Assembly (NCBI GenBank): GCA_019614645.1
Contig: JABWDB010000001.1
Coordinates: 21,059,501 to 21,123,500, forward strand
DNA: 64,000 nt
DNA from: Stratiolaelaps scimitus
Taxonomy: Eukaryota; Arthropoda; Arachnida; Mesostigmata; Laelapidae
Direction: 5' to 3'
Part shown: positions 28,455-47,968 of the stretch, piece after piece
How the letters are laid out: every line of letters starts with the position of its first letter
Numbering within the stretch: position 1 is the stretch's first letter
The notes under the pieces: model-generated
Told to the model about the DNA's origin: nothing
The model's database searches: none
What the model saw: the letters and a program-made list of their open reading frames with translations, nothing else
Made by a program: the position numbers and the translations under genes

Positions 28455-28561
28455 ATAATTATAATATTGTTGTTTTGTGTTATTATATCTAGGTAGTACG
28501 TAATATAAAATTGTTTTCGTAGAGTTCTAAAGCCTAGAAGGCTGCTACACAATATTATATC

Positions 28562-34662
<6,101 letters not shown>

Positions 34663-37600
34663 CTTCGTAACTCGATGAAGAATAGAACGCGAGTCGAATT
34701 GCGATGTCAACCGAAACTCTCGAAGAGTGTTCCACAGGTGCGCAGACTCGGGTGGCGATATCACAGATCAATCAGTTGTTTGCAGAAAATTCCGGCACCG
34801 TTCATCTGCGATTCTTACTTACGCCGAATAAGAACGACTGGTGTATGTGTGTGTGCGTGTGTCTGCATGTGAAATACCGTTCAAGACACATGGAAATTAA
34901 CAAAAAACATGGGTGGTTGAAATATGGTTTTAGAACCCGTCTGAAACACCTTTCAAACACAGTTACCCGGCATTGGCAGATCCAGGAGTTTGTAAATAGA
35001 ACAGCAGACGACTAAGGAAGCGCGCAATCTTGGATGAAAGGGATGTTCTCCAGAGCCTGTTTCCCTCCAGGTTCCGTGTATCTATGTAGAAGAGTTGGGC
35101 CAGTTTTGCCTTTTCTGTCCTAAATTGAATCTTCCCGTATCATGCATCAGGATGGCATAGATTTTTGTCAAGATATTTCTCGTTGTTCTGCCATACGAAT
35201 AAGTCATATGAAATATACTCTCTTTATAATTTCACACAATGGGTGTATGTATATGTCGCATGGTGAGGTTGAGAAATGTGTGATGGGAGGAGAGCTGCTG
35301 GCGATACTTCAGCTGTCTTCAATTGACCATGTTTAGTGACTGAACTCCGCACATCTCATTCGTAAGGGGCTTGTAACTCATTTGGTAAGTCGATTGTAGA
35401 CCCTGCTGACCTACGGCTATCTGCCATCGAACACAAACAGGTCAAGTTTCTCTATAGTTGCTTATCGATATCATAGCAAATTCTGTATTATTCTATTCTT
35501 TGTAGAGCGTAAAATAGATTTGATATACGTAGATACATTTCCATGGAACGTTCTCCACAACAACAACAATACGAGGCGACATTCACTCCGGGAATGTGTA
35601 AAGGTGTATTTTTTATTTACAATCATTTCATTCCACAACATCCCCCCTGGATTGCCATCATCCATACCTCATGGGTTTCTGTCTTGTTATGAGAATCGGT
35701 GCACTTAGTTCAGCTTGTTACAACATTGATGTCTATATCAAAATAAAATTAGTTGAAGGGTTTGAAAGAACCCAACTATAATGATGCATCTCGCAGAATG
35801 ATGCTTAATCTAACCTACAATTAAGCAGCAATGGTCCAGACGCAACGGTGCATCAAGGCTGTATTACGCTGAGGTGCACGGCACATAATGGAGCCGAAGT
35901 TAAAGGCGCGTTGTGTCCTCTCTCGCCTGGCACCCTTCCATCTATGGAAAGAATACAGCATCTTCATCACATTACCTACCTCATTCAAGAGCATAAAAGG
36001 GATTTCATGTTGAGTATTCCGGGTAGGCCTGCCATTGCTGTCAACATTACAACATTCTATCTCAGATGGGGGTGAATTTGTCCTCCCGATATTTCGCGTC
36101 GTAGTGCCGCCATACGAATAATAAGAACCGAGAAATGTCTGATCGTCAGAGAAGGTCAGGGATCATTAGAGCAGCAAGAAAACGTCAATTTATATATACG
36201 TCCGCCTTCAACGACAATGTTTAGGAGCGCATGTCTATGATATTCTGCCATACAAAGCCTATGTTAGGCGATCCATTCACCCAGAGAGTGTTGAAATAAG
36301 AGAAGTGATATCTTATTTATGGTGTCTTCCATAGCTCACTCTGGTGGGTGCCCGTCACTACTCCCTCTCCCGAAGCATCGGAGTCGCCCGGCCACTCACG
36401 GCTGTTTTGATTTCGTTGAATTCATTCATCGCGTCAGCTGTCCGTAGCGGCTAGCCCAGGCAATTGCCCCATTATCCAGTGACGAAAAACCACTTGTACA
36501 TTATTTTCTATGGTCCATATAAACATTTGTACAATGTGCCAATTTATTTCATCATCCGTATGTTGATATGTAAGCCATCTATACTCGATTGCCAACAATA
36601 AACGCAGTTGTCACAGTCAACGAAACATGAATCGTTGAAAAATAACGAAATTTCCCATTTGATACCTTTCCATTTTATCATTGAACAGACAGCTTTCTTT
36701 TCATCTCTTATCAGAAGTGGGCTTTTGGAAACAGCGTCAACTCTCGGTCGTCCAGTTGCTGACACGAAACTTTGTTCGACAAAGCCAAAAAAAAAAGGCG
36801 CAACACCAAGCGATTGTCGCGTCTTGCTGTCCACCTTGGTACAGTAAAATGATGACGGGTCTGTTTCGGCAAGAGACCTAGAGTGATAATACAGCAAAAT
36901 TTCTCGAGAGAATAAACATCGAGCCTATAGTTCTCATCGTCATCGCATTCTATATGACTAGACGAAAGTAGTACGGAACAGAAAAAGTGTGTCGTAAGAA
37001 AATGAGTGTTCAACTCATCATTGCACGGTGTTGTGGTGAATGATTTTGTGTGGCGGCTTTTGAAAGAGACGAATGTGACAATGCACTTGCAAACATACGC
37101 CATGTAAGTATGTATTGTCAATGATTTTTCTTGTCACCACGATATTAACGATAGGTTACGGGGGGGAGGAAAGAATATATTGTTGTGAAATGCATAGTTT
37201 TCTTCATATATTGGACATAGGCTACGTTGTCTCGTATGACATCATCGAATAGGCCACATGTCAGACGTCGCGTATTCATGAATGATCCGAAAAGCTAGCG
37301 GATTCGATGCGAGGCGCAGTTCCCGAGTCACCGGAGCTGAAATCACTAGGAGCGCGTTTGTGTTCGTTTTGAAAACTCGAATTAAAGTATAATCCGTTCA
37401 AGGCTGGAGGTTTGTTTGTCAACATCGTCGTTTTATCTAAAAAAAATGCCGCCATTAATCAAATGGTTTGTGTGTTACTTTGCAACTATGTTACTTAATT
37501 GTGTTTGTAACAGAATAGTATGATTGCATATTCTAGATGTTTATGCTGAATCCTCGTAACCTACGATGGGGTTGTCATCGCGGTATTGAACCCGGACGAC

Positions 37601-38438
37601 TAGATCTCGAAGCCTGATTTATTGATATTGGTGATTTGACTGATATGATGACTCTTGACCTCTTTTCGTTATTCTCTCTATCTCTCGTTCGATCGCTAGC
37701 AAAAGGTTCATTAAATTTCGTAAGCGAAGTTCGTCCAACTTCATAAACAAAGTTCATTAATGGAGGTGCATTCAACGTCATAGACGAAGTTCGTTAACAT
37801 CACATTTTTCATGGCAGAATAATAAAGCCTTGTGACAGTGTTCGTTCCCGCCCACTCGTCAACTGTTCTGTGTGGGACTTCGAACCTATCGAACAGCCCA
37901 ACGATCCGTCTAACTACCATCGATAGAGGGCAATCGATCTATCTTCGTTGGAGTTCTCGCGGTTCCGCGATGGAAAATACTAACAGAAACACCGACACAC
38001 AAGGTCTTACATATAATCGAGTTGTCAAAAAACAAAAAAAAACCTGGACCATCTCGACGTGCAGCAGTGTCGAATTCCAGCGTAACTACAAGCAAAATAT
38101 CCGGAGCTAACCATCAGCTATCTGTTTAGCTCTATTCACAAGTATCTATGTATTTGATGTGCCCAGATAAGCAAAGAACGTCAATGATGCTAAACTCATG
38201 ATTTGTGGTACGGGCCTTATAAACAAGACGATGCGCCGAGACAGTAACAATTGTATTTCTAACGTTCAATATTCATTGTGGTTCTTCAAATTGCGTACTT
38301 TCAGATGATATTAGAAGATTATCCATAGTGTATACCCCCCCCCCCCTTTAGGACTGTTCCCAACTGTTGCTGCAAATAACCGTTTATGAGCAACAGAAAT
38401 CTCGGCTCTGTGCTGTGTGTGTCTTCGGTGGCAGAATA
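34663..38438. other. Divergent intergenic region between PRPF4 and PAN2
   Basis: About 3.8 kb between the two start codons; it must contain both promoters and any 5' UTR exons. The dyads at 37714-37792 are the only organised motif seen. Short frames here (for example 36711-37121 minus) look like chance. Confidence 0.6.
37714..37792. repeat. Three 19-bp imperfect dyads, AAYKTCRTARRCRAAGTTC
   Basis: Copies at 37714-37732, 37737-37755 and 37774-37792 share the ending AAGTTC and a roughly palindromic layout (AACTTC.TA..A.GAAGTT). They lie in the divergent PRPF4/PAN2 intergenic region, about 650-725 bp upstream of the PAN2 ATG. They could be binding sites for a dimeric factor or remnants of a short satellite; the sequence does not decide. 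Confidence 0.6.
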
Positions 38439-41400
38439 ATGGAGACCCCAGGCGCCTTTTCGTACATTCAAAATGTCCTCGCCGATGGGGGCAACGGGGT
38501 TTCCTCCCTTATGATTGATCCCTACGACGAACTGATTTGGATGGGTAGTCTTGGGGTAAGCATTCACTACACCTACAGCCGATTTCGGAGAGAAACAGTC
38601 AAAGGACGGGAGAGCGAGCCTTCCCCCTAAAATGATGAACAAATATCCTAACTGGACCCACACTAGAGTACACAATTTGCAGATACGGTGCCCTCAAAGC
38701 ATGAGGTGATTAGCTGCCAGTAAGAGAAGGGTAGTGAAATCCCCACAAACACAAACAATTGCTGGGCCTATCTTGCGCTGATCTTGCGTAAATCGATCCT
38801 CTTCGAAATTTGTGTGCGAGCCCTTAGTATGTGTATGTGTGGGTGTCAGCGAAGATGTTTGCAGTCAATATATTGTATGTAACTTTTCAGGGCCACGTCA
38901 CCTCGTATTACAGTGCGGCATGTGACAAATACACGTCGTTCCCAGGGCACGCCTATCCTGTGCTGGATCTAGCCATCCATAGTGAGGGCGTAATCTCACT
39001 GTCTCCAGCATCGGTTCGAATGAATATTCGCCGAGGCCTTACAAGGTTGGTCTGCATCCACTAGCCCCAGGGGTGAATAATTGGCCTATTAATGGCGTCA
39101 TCGTGCCACTGTGCAGCATCTTCTGTCGCAGTTGCTTATGGATTTCCTAAGGTCGAAATCCTCCTCCTCCCCCCCCCCTCTTACAATGGTAGGAATCTCC
39201 TATCGTGCATATGGGGGAACATACAGCTTGCGCCCTCTTTGAGCCGAACGCAATGAGTCATTAAGGGCTGTGCGAACATAAACGGAGCCGTCAATGAGTT
39301 CAGGAGTGACAGGACTAATGCTCACCTTCATGTAAGAATTTGCCAACATACACAAATGGTATCTGTCATATTTTTCTCACTAGGTCATGGTTTTCAGATG
39401 GATGCAAACCTCGGACGATTTTTATGAACTTTGTACGATGAGTCTTCTCGACAAAACGGGGCATCGTCTAGCCGTATCAGGAAATCAGCAATCACTATTT
39501 GAGTTAGACATCAACCGAAGTGAGTCACTTTTGAAATCAAACCTTAAACACCTCCGCACATGTTTCGAACAGTGTTCACAGACAAGTACCCCGCAGTCAG
39601 TGACAGGCTGGATCAATTGATCTGAAACTATGCTCGAAACAGCTTAAGGTCCAATTTCATTTTGCATATATGGCTACGTTGAACAGGTCTGCAACAATAA
39701 CGGGCTGCGAGGAAATTCCATCGAAATGGTTATTTTCCATAGCGTTCGTAACCGTCAATCCTACTCACATTAGCGATGCCAGTTAATCCACCATTAATCG
39801 GTTTCTCGATCGAAGGTATTCTCGATTCACCCTAGTGGCATCTGGTGAAATTGAATTAAAACTGGCAACGCCTTCATAAAAAAGGGGCGATTATCCGCAC
39901 CAGGTCTTTGCTGCAGAAGGTATCGAGTGACCCAGTGGGTACATCCGACAACACTAGTGGGTACGATCGTGACGTATGTCAGGTGTCCCGAAGAAGATGA
40001 TCATGATATCATCGTGAACAACCACCACCTATCGGATTTGGAGAACACCAAGCTTTGCAAAAGTCACAAACCTAATTCGATTATGGTACTCGTTAATGTC
40101 ATCGTCATATTTCAATGTGTTTTTTATGCTTGGTTTGTCATACAACGTTTTTACGTAACTCCCACAGATGGCCAGATCGTTCGGAGGGCTTCGATTGAGG
40201 GTGCAACAGGATACAAAATACTTCGAAACAACCCGACGGTTCTCGCCTGCGCGGACTTTGCCGGTGGAATTGACCTACGTAACAAGGACACCTTCCAGGT
40301 AGATCTGGTGTTTTACGTGTCATAATTAACAACGTCAGTTCAGTCATGTCAGCTTCCTTCGAATGAATTATGAAACATAGAGGAGTATGTGTCTAATACC
40401 ATATGATATACAAACATGACAGCAGCGTTAGGGAAAAATCGGCTTACAGTTGCAAAAAAAAGGGTTTACAGTTATAACCAATGCTGCTTCGACTGTAAGC
40501 CTACTGTTTTCTAACCTGTGAATCTATTTCTTTCTCTGTAGCCTCCTCCGAGTGTCTATGTTGGACTTTTGCGAGATCCATGTGTTTTGAAGAGAAGTAA
40601 TGTCGTTCTTTGACATCTGATCGGTGGAAATAATTTAGAGCATTGCGCACATGTGTGTGGACGTCCGCAGAGTAAACCTCATTTAGTAAAATTAACCTGA
40701 AATTTCTGCGAATCCCACTTAGGTGACACATCGTTTCGCTCCAAGTTCATCAAATATGATAATTCAAGACATGGCATTGTTGGGGAATCAGCTCGTCACT
40801 TGCGAATCATCGGATGTCTACGGCAATCGTCCAACAGCACACATGTACTTAAAAGTCTACGACCTTCGGGCGCTCAGGCCCCAGCTGATACAAATGCACT
40901 TTCATCCTCATCTGCTTAAGTATGTATTGATTTTTCAGTAGCTTTCCTCACGGGACGCACGTGCCCCGTGTTTCTCGCCTCCGTCTATCTTTCTGCTTCT
41001 CTATCTTCGTCTTACACGCACTTAACTGGCGCCTTTCTCCGACGCCAATGGAAAGAATCCTCGTTGCCTTCAAACGTTTCCAACGCTAGTTTCTTCCTCG
41101 GAGCGAGGTAAACTCTACCTCGGCAATCCTATCCTACTAGCGCAAACGCCAGCGAGTTTCGTTGCTGACGTTGCTGCTTTGTTATTTCCTCCTTATCGGC
41201 AGGTTCCTGGAAGTTTATACGTCGCGTGTGATCTGCGTATCAACGTCGGGCCAATCTCAAGTGTTTGATGTCGGCCGATTTGAATCAGCGGCGCCAATGA
41301 ATTCGATCGATATGCCCCAATACCCAATAACGTGCTTCGATGTCTGTTCAAACTCGCAAGGCATCGTGTTCGGTGATGAAGCCGGGAATATATTTGTTTA

Positions 41401-42545
41401 TGGTATGTCACTCCGTCGACAACGACATTTAACTCATAATCACTTCCCACAGAAGTCTGTTCGGCATTTTCTCTTTGGCGTAGTCCGGAGGGTAATTGCC
41501 TTGTGATAGACATTGGCCATGTTTTCTCCCCTATATGCTAGGTATACTAGCGATATACTTGGTATGGTTGAGTTGGTTCTGAATGCGATTCCGCGAACAA
41601 ATCCACCCCGCGTAACGGCTTAAATACCAAGCAAATGTTATACGTGCCACTTCTGATTATCGATCATCAGGAACTGGTCCTGATATTCACTTCCATAACA
41701 ACATTCAACGTCCGACGGAGTTCGCCGACCCCGTTGAGACGCCGCCAGCGATGGATGTGTGTGATCCACTCAACATCTACTCATCAGTTCCGATGCCACT
41801 CTGCGACGGACCGCTGCTGAGTGATCTGCCATCACAAGTGACGCGTTTCCGGTATCACGTCTCGAATCCGGTCGATCCGACGATTCTGAGTGCAATCAAG
41901 ATGGTTGGACAGATCGGCTACGCACCGAATAATGGCCGGATGCGGCGAAACGAATACAACTACATCACGAACAAGCACTCCAATGCCTCCTTTAAGCAAC
42001 AGGATCAGTCTCCCTCCCACGAAAGCCAAATACCCCTGTACTATCATAAGGTAATATGATACGAGATGTTTCGCTGTGTTTGGTCCATTATTACGTCTAC
42101 CTGAAGCGGCAAAAATTATACGGGCAATTGCGCGAATAGCTGCTCTCCAGGAAATCCATAGCATTTAGTCACAAATGTCCCACTTCTCGTTGATCCTGTT
42201 TGTTCTTTGAGTATAGAGCGGGTAGACGCACGAGCGACATTGCTGGAATGAACTGCCTTGAACAAATTGCTCACGGAAGCTTCTGAGCCTTTTCTATCAG
42301 TTAACTCAACCAAGTTTCTGATGATATATTGTTGGTCAAGTATTTTCCACGATCATGTCTTAGTCAACAAAACACTTTGCCAATCGACGATTTCGTGATC
42401 ATTTACAACCGACTTACAGCCATTTTGACTAGAAATATATACCGATTAAATCCTGTGTATACGATGGTTGAGCTGATATCACGACGGATAGGGCAGGATA
42501 ACTCAACATGTGTCACAACTGTTGATTGTACCAGCCGTGCAGAGC

Positions 42546-42577
<32 letters not shown>

Positions 42578-45500
42578 TATTATTATTATTGTGTTTTTAT
42601 TACTTACCTTATTCTAGGCCATACGACGAATATTTTTGATTCGATCGTCAGACGCTTGTAGCAAGTGTCTTTTGCGTGCTGTCGTCCATTGCATCATCTG
42701 ACCTGATCCGTCTACTGATGACGTTTGCTGCTTGTCTGTTGGGTGCTATTTACAGATTGACATCAAATACAACAAGTTGGGTATCGAGGATTTCGACTAC
42801 AATCAATATAATAACACCTGTTTTGCTGGACTTGAAAGCTCGTTACCAAACTGCTATAGCAACGATATGCTCCAGGTGAGGTTACACCCGCCCTTGCAAG
42901 GGTGCTGGGGACAATATTCGATTGAGTCGACGGCTATGCTAAAAATCTATGCTAAACGCATAGCAATCTCTCTGTTTATGTGTCGTGTTTACGAATCTTT
43001 TTCTTTTTCGTTTTAGGTGTTGTATTTTTTGGAGCCGCTACGGGTGATGCTGACCAATCATTCATGTGACCGCGAGTTCTGTCTTTCCTGCGAATTGGCA
43101 TATCTGTTCCATATGCTAGAAAGTGCCCAGGGCATGCCCTGTCAGGCTAGTAATTTCCTTCGGGCCTTCCGAACCATCCCAGAAGTCAGCGCTCTAGGAC
43201 TGCTGTCCAACGAAGATCGATTAAGCGGTAATTTTTTTAATGTCGTTATTCATACCATCGTGAAAGCTGTGGTAAGTTGTAAGGGAAAGGCTTCTTGATT
43301 TATTAAAGGGACTGCAACAATTTGATGGTGATCCAACAGATCCAATAATTTCATACACTTGAAGGTAATCGCGGAGATTTCGTCATTTACTGATTGATAA
43401 TGCACAACAAATCGATAAATGGTAAAACGTATTTAAAACTCTCATTATCCCGGCTTATTATGCGGTTGAATATGTCCTCAGTGGGCCACCCATTGTGGTT
43501 CTTCGTTTTACAAAGGTATGTGGAAGGCGTATTAATCGGATTTTGAAAACATTAGCCGAAATAACGTAACTTGACCCTATTTGCACGGCAACTCTTCATA
43601 TATATATATATATATATATACAGCAGTTGATTCGTAAGTAGTTTCGGCAGCCTTTGCAACTGTGTGACTATGTTGTGCTGGTAAAAATCCAGCCGGGTTT
43701 TCAACGATGATGTGTGAACTGGACGGGAAGCCGCAGTACCAGGAAGATTCTCTTAAAACTAATTTCAACGTTTTTGAGCTGGAGATCTTGACATGAATGA
43801 CAGCGCTCTATTGATGATTAAATACTCAACTAAATACTTATATACTATATATATATTTACTCGTAATTTTGTCTTCATTGTGTTACAGGTTGCAGACAAT
43901 TGATTCAACAATTCACGCGATTTATATTTACACAGTTGCACTCGGAGACGACTGATGCGAATGGAGTATCGGTTGTATCACAACTGTTCACGATGCCGCA
44001 GAAAACTCTCCATAGGTTATTAATAATTTGGCTGTTCTTCTTATTCACCGTATGACGACACTTACTCAAGTCCAAAATCAATGTATTATATACGTATGCA
44101 TGTGGTACGATTGTCTCAAAAGAAATCACTGTATTGTTCATTAACATCTTGCCCAATATCTAGTTTGTGAGCAGACGAATATACACATATATAATGCATG
44201 CCAACGTATAGTTGAATACAAGCTGATCAATATGAATTGAAGATGAACTGACATCATCTTAGAGCTACTGTACACTACCCAATGAGGTTCAAGTGAGGAG
44301 TCCTGTTAGCGTTTGCGAGCTTACTATAACGTACCATGCCTCGCAAAGCAACGGTCAACAGCACAATCGCTCGCAATCAAAAATGTTGGCTTGGATTTGA
44401 ACGGTGTGCGTGTGTTGTTTGCTGCTAAAAATACTATATATAGGTGTTGGTGTGGAAAAACCAGTGAGCGTGACTCCAGCACAAATATGGTGAATTTGAT
44501 ATATAGCAATCTAAAGGAGGAGCTGGGACAGAACGTCTCGTTCGCTGACGTTCTCCGTCAGTCGATGGGTGCCAACGAAATACCGCTCAACACGTGGTGT
44601 GAGTCTTGCAGCCGCTACAACACAACTATCGAGTCACGCAGGTAAGTTGTACGGTAGATGCACAACGCTACGTGCCCCCCAAAACAACAAATCAGGATAG
44701 GGCGATCCATAATAATAATAATAATAATCGTAATTTCTACTCGTATAGACTCATAAAACACTGAGTGGTTCTTGCTGCAATAACAAAGAATGGCGCTACT
44801 GACGCTTATTATAGAAAGGGGAAGCGAAGAGTCAGCCTGAGAACAAGACAATTAGATACAGAACAGGGCACTGCTGTCAAGGAGTAGACGGCGCTTATCA
44901 GTGCCGCTCCGTTACTGCATATGAAGGCCAGCTAGTGAAGTACGGCTAGGCACAGTGCGGGTGACTTCACGCTGATTCACTGCGGATGCTTTCACAGGAC
45001 GTTGGCTCTTCCGGACATCTTGGTAATCAATTGCGGACTCGAATCGAACGCCGCCCTGGATATATGGTCTAGAAAGGGAGCTGGCCCGACCTCAGACGGG
45101 CAAGGTCTAGCGGGGCCAGCAAGCGGAAGAGTTGGACAAGGAGATAATACGAATATTCAGTTCATCAATAAGAAGTGCAGGTATGCAAGGGGTACATAAG
45201 TGAGTGAGTAGGCAGACAGCGTCCTTCTGCCTCTTGCTGTTATAATTCTTTCCATAGATAGAGAAAAAATGATAGTGGAGAGTTCGAGTCCTGCTGTGTA
45301 CGGTGCTACTGTAAATACATCACAATACGCGTACGAGTTCAAGGGCCGCCAATTAGTAACCGTGTCGCCCCAGACCAATGACGTAACAAAACTTCGCTAA
45401 TACTTTTCGCGTTTGTTGTCTATCTGGACGCAGATTTGGTGATAAATGCAATCGGCGCAGTTGTCGATTCCTGCACTCCGACACGCCAGACCCATATACA

Positions 45501-47227
45501 GCGGCGCGAGGTGAGCGGGATGCCGTCGGTTCGGGCCAGTCGTGGCTACCCTTCAAGCTGAACATTGCCGCTAGAGCCGATGGGGGAAGTCCTACCGTGA
45601 GAGAAACTGAGATAAACAACGGGGACGGCATCAACTACGAACTTACTGCGATCGTCTGCGTCATACTTCACGACTGTAAGCGTAGATTTTGTCTTAACTA
45701 AACTATTAGACGATTCCCATTGACGAAACGGATGCTCGCTCTCATTTCGTTGTGGAAAACACACATGTAATCATGTGTGTTTTTCTAATTCCAAACGGCA
45801 ACAGTATCATTATTCTTACTATTGTTATTCTTATGATTACTGTTACTGTTTTGACAGTTTCCTTCCGCCGTTGTTACGTCTTCACTTTTCTTTTGTTCAT
45901 GTCTTTCCCTTGACGTTATTAGCTCGCGAAAATATTATTTCACTGATCAACGTCGGGGCTGGCTATCATGAGCGGCATCATTCGTCCGGGATGTCGCACT
46001 GGTACGTCTTCAACGACTTCACGGTACACTCGGTAAAAGAAAGCGAAGTGGGACATCTCCCTATCGAGTGGAAGCAGCCCTGCATGCTCTACTACACCCG
46101 GAAAGACATCGCACTCAAATATAAGGATCTCAAGGTAAGGGGAAGGGAGAGAGAGAGGAATAAGGAGTGGAAATGGTAAATGGTAAATAGTAAATGTTTA
46201 TTGGTTTATAAAAGGAGCTGCAATTTTTCAATGCTGAAGTTCTCTTATATGTCACACAGCGTGGCTCGAACCTGCGGCCTCTGGCTTCCTCTGGGATAGA
46301 GATGATTTTGTATAGGTCCGCGCACTCCTCGAATAGCAAAACAGTTCCCTTTATATTTCGACTGTCGTCATTCGGAGTACGAAGTTCTAACGCGAACTTT
46401 TTTCCCCACCGGTCGATCGATCAAACTAGGTGATGTCGCCGATCACGGAGGATATTATTCGAAAGGACACATCAATTCCGAGGAACGCCTCGGCCCGTCT
46501 CAAGACGTTCACTTCTCTGTTGGACAGCGAGCAATTCAATGCGGCCGATATCGTGGCGATGGATGCGGAGTTCGTTACACTGAATCAGGAAGAAGCCGAA
46601 ATTCGATCGGACGGCACTCGCGCAACCATTCGACCGAGTCAGAGGTCGGTGGCACGTATTTCGTGTCTACGCGGCCAGGGTCCAATGGAGGGCGTTGCAT
46701 TCATCGACGACTACATCGCCACTCAGGAGCAGGTTGTCGACTATCTCACACAGTTCTCAGGCATTCAGCCAGGCGATCTCGATGTCACTGTCTCATCGAA
46801 GCATTTGAGCACGCTCAAGGCCACCTATCAGAAGTTGCGACTGCTCGTCGACAAGGGTGTGATCTTTGTCGGGCACGGACTGAAGAACGACTTCCGCGTA
46901 ATCAATCTCGTCGTGCCCCAGGAGCAGGTGCGCGATACGGTGCTGCTGTTTCAGCTGCGGAATAAGCGTATGCTGTCGCTGCGTTTTCTGGCGTGGCACT
47001 TTTTCGGTGAGACGATCCAGTCGGAGACGCATGACTCAATCGAGGACGCGAAGACCGCGCTTCGCCTCTATCGCAAGTATCTCGAGCTCGAGCAGCGAGA
47101 CGAGATTAACGCCGCCCTCACCGAACTCTACGAGGTCGGCAAGAAGTACAACTGGAAAGTCCCCAAAGATAACGGCGCTGGCAGTGGCCATAGTAATGCC
47201 GGGACGCCGGCGGCGCCCCTTGACTAA
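38439..47227 (+). CDS. PAN2: PAN2, catalytic subunit of the PAN2-PAN3 poly(A) nuclease, 15 exons
   Basis: Shortens mRNA poly(A) tails with PAN3 in the cytoplasm (family knowledge). Exons: 38439-38555, 38891-39045, 39398-39519, 40168-40298, 40723-40919, 41203-41402, 41671-42050, 42756-42875, 43017-43227, 43889-44015, 44444-44641, 44998-45180, 45434-45675, 45923-46134, 46430-47227. All are phase-consistent and give 1130 aa (human about 1202). An N-terminal WD40 propeller fills exons 1-6. Exon 7 is the linker that binds PAN3 in known homologues. The inactive ubiquitin-hydrolase-like domain spans exons 8-14 ([42 protein letters not shown]). Exon 15 is the DEDD exonuclease: DAE (Asp910, Glu912), HGLKNDF (Asp1019) and THDSIED (Asp1071). 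Human PAN2 has ~70 more N-terminal residues; an acceptor-like GGCAG sits just before ATG 38439, so an upstream exon is possible. Oddity: a CCCH zinc-finger signature across exons 12/13 (see findings). Confidence 0.94.
42549..42590. repeat. (ATT)n microsatellite in PAN2 intron 7
   Basis: About 14 ATT units, within PAN2 intron 7 (42051-42755). Confidence 0.95.
46195..46335 (-). mobile_element. tRNA-derived SINE-like element, copy 2
   Basis: Read on the minus strand, GAAGCCAGAGGCCGCAGG leads into a B box GGTTCGAGCC (46272-46263), then GACATATAAGAGAACTTCAGCATTG and TTGCAGCTCCTTTTATAAACC. This parallels copy 1 at 18150 with only scattered substitutions and short indels. The 5' head is more diverged and a clear A box is not visible. 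It sits inside PAN2 intron 14 in antisense orientation. Confidence 0.65.
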
Positions 47228-47680
47228 GGAGATGGACTCGACTTCATGAGCGTGTACGTGAGAGCGAGAGATAGAGAGAGAAAAGATATATGAGGTGGTG
47301 GTGGTATGTTAACATGGAGAAAGAGGAGGACCAAGCATGAATGATCGATTAAGTAGTACGTGACAAGCCTAGGCGTTATTTGTTAATTGTCAGACTTAAG
47401 CTTAAGATATGTGTCCAGTACTGCCTCCGGAAGCAGTAATAACGACCTATCGGCATTGGATGACGATCCAGCGAGGGAAAATAAGCGCCTGTTCTTTTGT
47501 ACGTAAACGCTGTAATAATAATATTATGCGGAAGTAACAGAATGGACCGGGAAAGAGGCATTTAGTTCTTACGGTTGTACTCTTAACGAAGCCTTGTCAA
47601 ACGACATCACCAACACAGGGCAGGTCTCGCCGTACACGCCGTACGTAGTGTTCAGAATGTAATTATGTATGTAACGAGTA

Positions 47681-47686
47681 AATAAA
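47681..47686 (+). terminator. Candidate PAN2 poly(A) signal
   Basis: Canonical AATAAA about 455 bp downstream of the PAN2 stop, the first good match on the plus strand. The cleavage site itself cannot be seen. Confidence 0.5.
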
Positions 47687-47932
47687 TTAGAAGAGAGTTA
47701 TATATACAAATTTTTTAAATGGAGAAATCTACACTTGGCGTTTTCAATTCATCGCGTTGTACCGAGATGAAAATCTTCATTAGAGCACCGAGTGCGTTAC
47801 TTTCTCTCTAACTCCGCCTTTTTTAACTTTTTGTTGGTAATGTCTAGTTGTAGTGTTTTCTGTCGAATTAGCTGCATTCCTCTACTATTTTCAATTTGCC
47901 ATATAATATTATATATATTCATTATGACCATA

Positions 47933-47968
<36 letters not shown>

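Larger units (their letters stand above)
24646..28561. other. Convergent intergenic region between GPCPD1 and PRPF4
   Basis: Holds the 3' UTRs of both genes and a dense set of low-complexity runs: AT/AC at 25115-25165, AT at 26018-26234, CAA at 26774-26930, ATT/TAA at 27300-27480 and GA at ~27625-27660. No coding sequence was recognised. Confidence 0.7.
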
